Of a stretch of DNA of 57,223 nucleotides, positions 23,907-34,218 are shown piece after piece. Each line of letters begins with the position of its first letter. Position 1 is the stretch's first letter. Origin of the DNA: Didymodactylos carnosus. Its lineage: Eukaryota > Rotifera > Eurotatoria > Philodinida > Philodinidae. The position numbers and the translations under genes were made by a program. The DNA lies in contig CAJNOQ010000281.1 of NCBI GenBank assembly GCA_905250885.1, forward strand, positions 1-57,223, read 5' to 3'. Below the pieces are notes generated by a model. It did no database searches and was not told where the DNA came from. It was given only the letters and a program-made list of their open reading frames with translations.

Positions 23907-26069
23907 TCAGGATGGTAAAGTTCTCTGTTTCACTAGTTTTGAAGGTAGCGGGATTTTTGTCTTTCCGATTGACGATAATGTAGATGAAAGTAGCACATTA
24001 TTTAGAGGGACATGTACGGAATCGATCAATGAAGAACGAGCTGATGATGTTCGAGAGCTCGACGGAGTTTCTTTTGATGTGGCTGTCGATGGTCTAGAGT
24101 CAACTTTCTTTGTTGTATTTTCAGAATATACAGATGATTTTTGAATTGTTTTGCCAGTGGGTTTCAATGTAACCGGTTGAGTTCGCGGTTGACTTGCCGA
24201 CATTCGTTTTTTTGCCTGTATCGGGGCAGTTGTGAAACTGTCCGTCTCACTCAATACACTGTTCGCTCTATCCAACAACGGTTTGGTTAACAATTTTAAA
24301 TGTAATAGTTCAAAATCAGGACTAAAAGTTTCAGCATTAAGTATACTCAGATAAGGTTCACCACGAAAAAATAATCTTTTTTTTGAATCGTTTCTTTCCC
24401 AATCGGCAATCATTGTACGTAAATCTTCTGTCAATTTAGGAAACTCTTTTGCCAAATCTTTTCGAAATTTTTCTTCTTTTATTAATTGTATAGAACTGCC
24501 TTTCAATCGATTTGGTTCACCGGCAATTTTTTCAAATTCAATCATTTCATGTTTGTACCATTCACGTTTTTGAATTTTTGTTAATATTTGTCGAATCGAT
24601 GCAATATATTTTTCTAAACGTTCTATTTCTTCTTCCATAATCAATAATTGTTCATCATCATCGTTCATTCCTTGAGTTAAAAATAACTGACGATCTATTT
24701 CGGGCACTTCTATTTCATTCCAAAGTTGATTTAATTTTGTTTTTGTTTGGAGTAATAATGCTTGTATTTGATCTTTTCTAAATGCTGATAATCGTTCGTA
24801 TTCTTTCTTGCATAGCTCAACAACTTCTAAAGAATTATGATTTTCTATTTTATTCAATTTCGAACTGAACATCATTCGAAATTCATCATTTTCAGAAAGG
24901 TTCATTCGTGCCCATAATCGTTTAATCCCATTTAAATATCGATCTTTCATTTTAATACGACGTTCTTTTTCTTCCATTAGATTAACATATTCTTTCTGTA
25001 ATTTTTCATTCAATTGTGGCAAACTAGGATGATCTTTATTCCACAAAAAAATATCGGATAAATTCAATAATTCAACAATTAGTGTACTTTCCTGTTGAGT
25101 CAACCATTTGCCGTTTTCGTCGAGCTCCTTTCGCATCTGTAGAACAGATTGATATATAATTTTTATCTCTTTTTTTAACAATTCTATTTTGTTTACTGTT
25201 TCTTCTATTTCCGACTGGATAGTAGAGAGACGCTGCTGAGTGGGTATGCCAATCTCTGCAAATGGTGTGTCTTTAATATCTATTCCGCATACTTTATAAA
25301 GATGGATTAGATTCAAGTGTAATGTTTGTAATTCTTTCATTCTTCTATCGTGTTCTTGTTTCAATCTATCATATAATAGCGACAATTGTTCTTTGAGCTC
25401 GACACCATTCGGAATTTCTTCGTTTAAAGTTGTAAAATCAGATATTTTGAGAAATTGTTGGACTAAATCATCTAGTTCAGTCTTATTTGTGTCGACACCG
25501 GATAGTTCTAATAGTTTTTCACTTAGATCTTTTAAATGCTGCTTGAGAGATAATAATCGAATACCCATATTTGATGTTATAACTTCAAATTCGTGAACAA
25601 GTTGTTGGGAAAGTTGTTCAATGTCTTGATATTTTGGATCGAATGGTATGCCTAATGCATTTGACTGATATGCCATTGTTGTACATAACATTTTCAATTT
25701 CTTTTCTCGATCATTTCTTACATTTTTAAGATCTTCAATTAACTTATGTAATTGTTCTTCTCGTATTGGTAAAGGTAATTTTAGGATTTGTGTAAGAATT
25801 TTTGGTTCTGGTTCGTTCAAAACGAATAATAATGTCTTCATTTGATTAATTAATTCCGTTATTCGTACGTCAAGTTCTTTTCGTTTTTCTTGAAATATTT
25901 TTAATCGATCTTGAAAAAATAGTCGTGTATCATCGATAAATAATTTCGTTTCTTGTGTTTGCTGTACATCATTATAACCAATATCAATTAACGTTTGAGA
26001 AAGCTGAGTCCATGTTAAATTTACTAATGTGATAAAATTTGTCTTTTGATCACGTGTTTCGAGTGTCAT
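23907..26069 (-). CDS. PRC1: PRC1/Ase1/MAP65-family microtubule cross-linker
   Basis: Cross-links antiparallel microtubules at the spindle midzone in anaphase and cytokinesis. It is a single uninterrupted frame of 720 residues. Almost all of it is predicted coiled coil (Leu/Glu/Lys-rich heptads, residues 1-570), as in the family's rod and spectrin-like region. The signature of the microtubule-binding domain is FEKIAGEPNRL (PRC1: FERKASDPNRF), followed by IKEEKFRKDLAKEFPKL (PRC1: LKEEKQRAKLQKMLPKL). The C-terminal 130 residues are Ser/Thr/Lys/Arg-rich and disordered, like the regulated tail of PRC1. Length fits PRC1 (about 620) and Ase1/MAP65 (580-730). Unlike most neighbours it has no intron in the coding part, which raises the possibility of a retrocopy that kept its function. 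Confidence 0.9.
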   Translation of the reverse strand: MTLETRDQKTNFITLVNLTWTQLSQTLIDIGYNDVQQTQETKLFIDDTRLFFQDRLKIFQEKRKELDVRITELINQMKTLLFVLNEPEPKILTQILKLPLPIREEQLHKLIEDLKNVRNDREKKLKMLCTTMAYQSNALGIPFDPKYQDIEQLSQQLVHEFEVITSNMGIRLLSLKQHLKDLSEKLLELSGVDTNKTELDDLVQQFLKISDFTTLNEEIPNGVELKEQLSLLYDRLKQEHDRRMKELQTLHLNLIHLYKVCGIDIKDTPFAEIGIPTQQRLSTIQSEIEETVNKIELLKKEIKIIYQSVLQMRKELDENGKWLTQQESTLIVELLNLSDIFLWNKDHPSLPQLNEKLQKEYVNLMEEKERRIKMKDRYLNGIKRLWARMNLSENDEFRMMFSSKLNKIENHNSLEVVELCKKEYERLSAFRKDQIQALLLQTKTKLNQLWNEIEVPEIDRQLFLTQGMNDDDEQLLIMEEEIERLEKYIASIRQILTKIQKREWYKHEMIEFEKIAGEPNRLKGSSIQLIKEEKFRKDLAKEFPKLTEDLRTMIADWERNDSKKRLFFRGEPYLSILNAETFSPDFELLHLKLLTKPLLDRANSVLSETDSFTTAPIQAKKRMSASQPRTQPVTLKPTGKTIQKSSVYSENTTKKVDSRPSTATSKETPSSSRTSSARSSLIDSVHVPLNNVLLSSTLSSIGKTKIPLPSKLVKQRTLPS

Positions 26070-28650
26070 TCCGTTTATTGTTAAGCAATATCACATTTCC
26101 GTGCATACACAATTCATTTCTAAATTACATGTAAGTCAAATACTATGTTCGTTCTAAAAAACACAGATATCAAAAATTTTGAAAATGTAAAAATTTTTGC
26201 TTTATTTTTATGCAATATATTCAGATATGTATAGTAGTAAACAGGGATAATTAGTGGTTTAATAGTGTATCTTTAAATAGTATGATAAATATAAATGTTT
26301 TATTTTGTCGATCAACAACAGGGAAGATTAATTTATTATTCTGACAGTAGTAATATTATATGGAAGAGATATGACATCAAAAAAATTATAAAATACTTAC
26401 TTTTTTTTCTGTTCTGACCACATTAAAATCTTATCATTATTTTACACCTCATTGTCTGTTATTTGAGAAGAGAACAATACAAAAAAAAAGAAGGACGACT
26501 CAAAATGACAAGAATTTAAAAGAACGTTAGTAATATCGAGTGAGAAAGAGAATATTAATAAGATTTGAAATTATTTCCCTAAAATCTATAAACAACGTTC
26601 TAACCAATCAAAAGATACTTCTGAAAATCTGTATCAATTATTGAAATATATTTAAAGCACATCTGTTCGTTTTAATAAGAATTGATTTCTTTTCTTACTT
26701 TCTGACATGTTTTCTTTTATAAGGCTATTAATACATGGGAAGGATGACAAAAAACTTATGAAAAAAAGGAAGAAACCTTGATACAAGCTTTTTATCTAAA
26801 ATAATGCCGTACAAGTAGAAACTTGAAGTGATTTATTGAATTTCAGTATTTTCTCATTTTCGTGCAGTATTTGCAATCAGATAGCGAGTTCACGAATAGA
26901 TCATGATTATCATCATCACAATCTTGATCAGTGCAATATATATATACAACTTTTAGCTGCATCTAGAGCAATCATGTGTAATTTTCTTGAATGCAGGGTA
27001 CATTATAATTGTCAGTTGCTGCTCAATCGTCAGTATCGATGAAAGTTTACCCTAAGTGTAGCGCTCCATACCTAACTTTCAGTCGTAAGACCCAGTGCGG
27101 TAATAGGACCTGATCAGGCTTAACTATAAACTAAACTAAGCGTGTTTCTTCTGATCCAGAGCTAGATTCGTATTTTCATTTATTACTGCTTGTCAATTTT
27201 TATGGTGTCAGCTGGTATTCTTCTGTAAATAGTTTTGATGAACCAGACGGTCCAGAGTTTTTAAACGACCATTGTATACAGGTGTCGGTAGTATACTAGT
27301 GCTGCTAAATCATTAATGAATAATACACTTAATTGGCTAATCCAAAGCTTCTAAAATTTATTTAGTGCAGCTGTCGAGTTCAAGTATCTTGTATTGTATT
27401 CTATCACACAGCGATGATAGGATCGCTAACTGATTGGCTATAATGCTCTGACCATTATCCTAACCTAAGAGCAAATGCAAAAGCCAACCGCAACTTTCTA
27501 GAAGCAACGGAAGAAAATGCGTAGATTGTACAGTTTCCGCTTAACTCTTGTGTCTAACTGATCTAATTTACCATAAAATTACTTTTAATAACTATTTTGG
27601 ATAATATATAGAGACTAATTCAAAAAGTCTGGTCAAGATACGCTAGGCGCAACAGTTGCTGGGCGTAAATCCATAAAATTCTGTCCGCCATTTTTTTTTC
27701 GTTATATAACTTGTTATTAGAGTTTAAAAGCAGCATAAAATAACATAGAATGCAGAAAAAGACCAATCAGATTGAAGAATAAATTAGACGCAACCTCGCA
27801 GCCTTTGTGCGCAGCGTATCCTAACCAAAAAGTTTCCTAATTCCTGCACTTTGTCGCGTTAGAAAAATGCAAGTTGAAGAGAAATTCTGGTGAAAATTAA
27901 ATTTTAGAATCTTTTTCTTTTAAGAATTCCTGTTTCCGTCACTGAAAATGATTCATTCATGACACATATATCTGCAAAGCAGTGCGTCTATGGTTGGGAA
28001 TATTAAATATCTCGTGACAAGAATCCAGAAACGCAAAAAGATTTTGAAATCTTGATTTGCGTCTGAATTTTTCAAAAAATTTTCTCCAATCAATGGTGTT
28101 TTTCGGTGTAACAAAAATACAGAATTAGATACTTTTTTCTAGTATAGTTTACAGACTATACATTTATGATAAGCAGAGGTGCAGAATCTACCCGTGAAAA
28201 TTTTCCATGAACGGTAAAAATTTCCATATTTGAAATTTAGAAAAGGCTTTTATCGGTTTATTTCTTATCTTTTTTCGAGTTATTGTATTTTTTTCTAAAA
28301 CCTTTATTGTTCTAAGCGCAAATCTTTCTTTATTTATTACTGATTCTTCGAGTAGAAAAAAACATACGCTCAAAAAGATTTAAAACTATAAATGCACTGT
28401 TCATCATTCCGCCGACTCATGACTGATTTTGTTCAGGTATTCTTGTTAGTTTCTCCTGTCTTAAACGATTTAATACAACAGAACCAGGAGAGACCAGCTT
28501 CCACAGCGGATACTGTTCACCTTTCTTGTAAAACAATCATTGTTTATTTGTTAATTTGCTGAAATAAGCATCCAATGAATCGACATCGGTTTTGATATTG
28601 TTGGCGGTAAGATCACTGGATTGGTTTTGGCTGTTGTTATCAGTGGTGAA
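26070..28650. other. Gap upstream of PRC1
   Basis: A+T-rich DNA between the PRC1 start and the MITE at 28660. It should include the PRC1 promoter. No exon series, RNA gene or clear inverted repeat was found. Confidence 0.35.
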
Positions 28651-28659
28651 AAAACAGTA

Positions 28660-29503
28660 CACTATAAAATCGCACGTTTAAACCAACCTAATCTGACGGT
28701 TTAAACGTCATAACGTGATGCTTTTTAAGTCTGACGTTTTATCCGTTCTAACGTGACACTTTTTCCAACATGACGTTTTAACCGTCCGGTTGGAACATTT
28801 CAAATCTCTGTATGATTCTGTATTGGGGAATGAAATAGCCAGTAGGCAGGGTGTGAGTTTGAAAAGGTACACTTTGCTAAAGAATGGCTGAAGGAAGATT
28901 CTCGCTTTTTTAAAGAAATCCGTTGTTTTTGAAATAAATACGTTTTACATTTCACAGTGATACCATCTTTCTCACAGTAATGTATTTATCTCAAAAACGA
29001 CGAATTTCTTGCAAAAACTGAGAACGACAAAGAGTTTCTAATTAGAATCTCTTTTTAATCTAAAATGTTAAACACTTATCCAATTATTGATGTTGTTTTT
29101 CCTGTAATATTTGTTTATTTTTTTCTTGCTCTACTGTTTTCTTTATAAAAGTTATATTCACAACATTAACGTTGTTGTAATAAAAATACAGAAGTTTATA
29201 CTGATTTGTTTGTCAATCATTGTCAAACATTTTACTTTGTGACATTCCTCAGGTTATTCTTTGGCATGTGTACTCTAAGGATCGGCAATTCGACAGGTTG
29301 CACTACCTGACGGTTTAAGCGTCGGAGTTTTTGTTTATTCAATCGCAGATAACTCATCCGACCTGACGTTTTTTCCTTCAGGTTGCGAAAAAAAGCGTCA
29401 AAAATCGTCATTTTGGTCAGGTTGGATTTGTATTTTAAAGGATGATTCATAACCTGAGTCAGATCAGGTTGAAACGGTTAAAGCGTCCGTTTTTTTTACA
29501 GTG
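28660..29503. mobile_element. TA-flanked MITE with CACTGTAAAAA ends
   Basis: Left end CACTATAAAATCGCACGTTTA and right end, complemented, CACTGTAAAAAAAACGGACGC, each flanked by TA (28658-28659 and 29504-29505). Inner subterminal words such as CTGACGGTTTAA, CTGACGTTTT and their complements recur many times at both sides (28690-28800 and 29285-29490). There is no transposase frame; the interior is about 500 bases of A+T-rich DNA. Confidence 0.8.
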
Positions 29504-30463
29504 TACATGTTTGCAAAATAATTTCATCACACCCTTCGCCGTCTTCAACATTTACACTGATTGTTATTGGCAATGAGAAAGGCGTTGGATCAGTTTGGAA
29601 AAACGTTTTTATGTTGACATCTGTTGATTTTAATTTAAATGGGTGAGTTGAATGATAGTTTTCAGAATGTTTCTTAACTGTGTCTTTTCGTCTAGACTAT
29701 GAACAGTAAAAGCAGTGCACAGTTTGTTTAGTGGCATATTTTGAGATCATTTTTCTAGAATATCATTGTAGGGCTACTTATTATGTAAAAAGAAAACAAA
29801 ATAAGAGCGACAAGATAGAAGGAGAAATGGTAAAAATAATAAACCGACAAAATATGCGTGTACATATGCTGTTTTATGGTGGAAGTGAATATTGCAAAAG
29901 AAAATTATATGGTGAATATGTAGATAAAATGATAGTGTACAGTGAGCTCTATGTCAAGGAATGAGTCTTTCTCTGAATTAGTCCAAAAGACTTTCCAGGG
30001 TGGAAATTTTTTAAATCTTCCTATATGGAAAAACTCCACATTTTTTCCGTTGGAAAATTTTTCAAAAATTTTCACAGCTTCCAAAACTTTTCCACGTACT
30101 CCCATACGAGTTGATTCTGCATCTCTGATGATAAGCCACAATGAATAACTTCGTCAGAAACAGACAAAATGAAAAATTCTTCATCAGGTTTTGATTCGTC
30201 AAAAGCATCATATATTCTACCTCAAGGTTAATCGACTCGTCGTTTTATGGTGTCATTCTAGTTTATCCTAACCCTTGTATAAAACCATACTATTTAGTTA
30301 AAGATCTTACTTTTTCTTAGCCAATGATTTCAAGTATTCCTTAAATCACTTTTTATCTGTAGTTTACAAAGTGAGATGATACTATTATCCCTTAATCGCA
30401 AGTCTTTAGTTGGGATTCTGAATACTGTTACAACAATATCTTATTCATCTCTATGTTTTATAG
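29504..30463. other. Region upstream of BRCT gene B
   Basis: Likely holds the BRCT gene B promoter and a 5' UTR exon, because a splice acceptor (ATGTTTTATAG) ends at 30463. A cluster of TTTTCC/GGAAAA words at about 29985-30100 gives imperfect local hairpins. No RING-type or other coding start exon was found. Confidence 0.35.
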
Positions 30464-30479
30464 AAAATTTTATGAACGC

Positions 30480-33400
30480 ATGTCTTTTGAAAGCAACGAC
30501 CCTTATGAATTTATTTTGTCTCAAACTTCAAGTGATTTCCTTCCCAAAGGTGGCAATCGTGGACGTAAAAAAACAAAAATCGCTACTGCTTCTGAAATAA
30601 CAGCAACGTTCACCACAAATACACGTCCTGTTACTCCTAGAAAACGAACAGAAAGCGTACCAGTTCGAACTCCGTCTACACGTACGAGAAAATCAGCAAC
30701 AGTGTTGATTCCGACCAATGTTTCACCATCAAAAATAAGTAAACAATCTAAAAAGTCCGCCAATGATAGCGAATTTTTACCAATAGCACAATCTGGTTTT
30801 TCACAGTTCGTCGAAACAAAAAAGGTCGATAAGAAAGAACATCAAAATAAACGAAAACGAAATGTGAAAAAGAAAAAAAATCAAGATGATGATGAAGATT
30901 ATGATGGACGCCTACCAAAAGTAAAACGCTCAAAACCATCGAAAGCAGGTATTTAGATGTTAGACATTTTGTTGCACAAATATTTTTAGAAAGAACTTTT
31001 TTCTTACTGCAAAAAAGAAAAATTCTCGAATCTTTTCTCTTTTTAGTCACATCAAGAGTCGATATCGAACTAGAAAATATCAGTGATGAAGTAAAAGCAA
31101 TCGAACAAATGCGATTAATTTACGAAACTCCAGGTAAGTTTGTTTTTTTGTAGAAAACTTAGATCTTATAATGTGTTTTTTTTCATGTTTTAGCGGGTCG
31201 TACAAATCTCAATAAAGTTGCAGAAAATAATACAAAACTTGTTGATGAATTCATACAACGTCAAACACCTTTGACTACAGTGGTGCCTAAACAGGTTATA
31301 AATAAAGCAGCTCGGCAACAGAGTATTAGCAGAACGTCAGGTAAACATAGCCCCTCAACGTTTTACCTTTGAACGAAGAATAGTTGTAGAAATTCATGGT
31401 ATATCTATTTGTATTCGACATCGTTCGTCTCCTTGTTTAAATGCATACTATTTGAAAAGAGAGTGGCGTCTCTCATTGCTTTGCTCGTCTTTTAGATGTA
31501 TGTGAATTTGTTTTAGATGCTCGCGCGCACCCACTATAGTTTATAATAGAATAAGCATGAGGAACTAGGGATTTGAAATTAAGAGTTAATTTTTTTGACA
31601 AAGAGTGTGTTGTAATCTGACATGCCGTTGCACTATCCATAAAAAGAAGTACTTTGCTTATCGGTATAGTACGTCGATACTTGTATTAGATCAGAAATGG
31701 GCAAGTTCCAGTCAGGACTGATAAGCTTTTTTAACCGGACTGAAACTCAAGGCCTAATGTGCTGGGACTGATTTTGCAGCTCAGTCCTTCAATTTTTGGG
31801 TTTTAGTCTACAGAAAAATCTAAAGAAACAATGTTTAAATTTAAAAAAAAATTTAAAGAAACAGTGTCATTTCGGTAAAAAGATACAAGACAAAACATGT
31901 AATCATGGGAGCGAATGAGAAAACACTTCTAGCTCGGACTGATGTTTATAGGACTGAGACTGAACTGGGACTGGACTGAGACTTGACTCGAATGGGAAAA
32001 ACAGAGGACTTGTCCATGTGTATTTTAGATTTTCTGACATGAAAGTTGTGAGTGAGCACAAGGAGTTTTTTCTTTCGTTTTCTAGAAAAACATCTCAATG
32101 AATTAGCTTGGTTAAATGAAGATTATGTTACACCACAGCCACCAATTGAAATCGTTCCAGTTGTAGACTACGCAAATACTTCAGCAACGTTTATTCCTGA
32201 TTCCCTTGGGTTCTTCACATCTGCTCATGATAATAATGACACACTTTTTCAAGAGAAAATTGAAAAATTAAATGAAAAAATGGCTGCTGAGCTTCCTATA
32301 TTATTGACTATACATCCGACAAAAAAAATGGATTCAACGACAACAAACATCACGAATTTGTCTGTATTTGAAAATGTTCGAACATCAATTCATTTGACAA
32401 ATGATCAGACAATTCAAACAGAAACAGCGCCAACAAAAGATGAAATATCTCAGACAGATCGACAACCGTCGAAAGATCAAATTATTCAAACAAATATTTT
32501 AATCAGTTCAGTTCAAACTCAGTGTGAAACAACAGCAGAAAAAACAACAACTAAATCAACAAATACTACTAAAATACATGTTTGTTCATCGACAACGCAA
32601 ACTCTTTTAGAGGAAAATGTAAAACTAGATCAAAGTGTTCAGACATTACCGTTGGCAAATCAACAAGATCATTTACCACATCATACATGCTGTCGAGATA
32701 TTATACAATGTCCGTGTGTGCAGTTATACGGTAAAACAGAAAGATTTTTTATGCAAACATTATCAACGTTTTTCAATCGAATACGATCAGTAAATAATGG
32801 TCAGCAACAACGTCAACCTCGACGATTAAATGTTAGACGATCGCTATGTAGGAAAGGAACAATTCGATCAAGCAAGTCTCAGCAACCACAAATACTACAA
32901 CAAGAGGAAGAAGAATATAGAGATATTTCACAAGAGAATGTATGTAGTCTAAAATGTTTTACATGACATTTTTCTTGTCACTGCCGGTTTTTTCTAAAAC
33001 GCTATCCTCGTATATGTTTTTCCTAGTTCAGTCAGTAAAGTACTTTTTTCTTTTACTCATTGTTTCAGAATATTGATGAAACAACGATAAATGAAAATTA
33101 TAATGTTATTGAAGCAACACCATTTCCACAACATATTGTTGAACAAAATACTGTGCAACCAAATCAGATATTAGATAATAGTGTATTCTTTGAAGACGAT
33201 AAATTTCAACATCAAAATGATAACAAGGAAATAACAATTACGGATGAACCAGATTTACGTTCATTTTCTATTGTCAAAGAAGATACAGTTGAACAATCTT
33301 CACAAAATATTGAACATTTTTCAGAAGTATCATCAATCGAAATGGTCAGGATTGCAGAGAAAGAATCACCACTCCTTTTTCAACCACTAGATTTAAGACA

Positions 33401-34218
33401 AGAAAATAATAACGAAGAGAAATGGAAACATATGATTTTAACATCATCATCATTAAATGAACAACAAAAAGTAAGCACTATATGATAACAATTTTGTACG
33501 AATATAGATCAGGTGTACTTTATCTTTGAAGTCAACTGCAATATAAAGCGATTGTTCCTAGTCTGTTTGCTGTACAACATCGTTCAATCAGATATTCTAT
33601 GTTACAATATCTTGTTTCATTTAGTTTGAATTTGATAAGTTTATTAATTATTTTAATATTGAATATTCTCCAGTAGTGAATAATAAAACAACCCATTTAA
33701 TCACAGATGAAGAAGGTGACACATTAGCTTGTCCACTAACTGGAAAAGTGATTCAAGCAATTTCTCGACACATGTTTATTGTTTCTTATCGTTGGATTAT
33801 TAAATGTTTAGAACAAAAACATTATGTAGATGAAATAGCATATGAAATTCGTGGTGATTTATCTTGTGATCAAATTCATAATGGAATGTTTAATTCAAGA
33901 ACAAATCCACAAAATTTACTATTCAACAACTATGCATTCATTTTAAAATGTTCCGGTTGTTTACCATTTTCTGATAATCAACCTTTAATTGAATTGATTC
34001 AATTGTGTGGTGGTCTAGTGATTAAAAATTTATCTGACAATGCTGAACATCGTCAAAAGCTCATTTTATGTTCGCAAGAATTTTTTCAAAATAAAAAATC
34101 ATTTTCTCAATTATGTACAAGATTAAATATTCTATGTTGTAAGCCGCAATGGCTACTTGTATCGATTACAAAGTATGAAATAGTACCATTTAAAGATTAT
34201 GAAATTAAAAGAATATAA
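30480..34218 (+). CDS. BRCT gene B: BRCA1/BARD1-like tandem-BRCT protein
   Basis: Six exons, 30480-30948, 31047-31133, 31194-31340, 32086-32939, 33069-33470 and 33625-34218, join in frame to 850 residues. The frame is also open for five codons upstream to an acceptor at 30463, so the true start could lie in an earlier exon. N-terminus: DPYEFILSQ then basic, proline/serine-rich sequence with nuclear-localisation-like runs. Middle (residues about 330-430): Gln-Thr motifs spaced 12 residues apart (IQTETAP.., SQTDRQP.., IQTNIL..). Then a conserved block LPHHTCCRDIIQCPCVQLYG near residues 430-450. C-terminus: two BRCT repeats with LTSSSLNEQQ, TTHLITDEEGD, IVSYRWIIKCLE, LIELIQLCGG and CKPQWLLVSI. 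Tandem BRCT modules of this kind read phosphoserine motifs in DNA repair. It is paralogous to 8644-13213: the 87-base exon and the 594-base last exon have identical lengths in both. Confidence 0.85.
31697..32016. mobile_element. GGACTG-rich MITE in BRCT gene B intron
   Basis: The ends ATGGGCAAGTTCC and, complemented, ATGGACAAGTCC form a short terminal inverted repeat. Inside are many GGACTGA and CAGTCC words, densest at 31715-31790 and 31935-31990. It fills much of the 745-base intron between exons 3 and 4 of BRCT gene B. No target duplication could be fixed. Confidence 0.55.

Noticed and set aside
24000..25600. Shorter plus-strand frames across PRC1
   Set aside because: They are shadows opposite a strong 720-codon coiled-coil gene.
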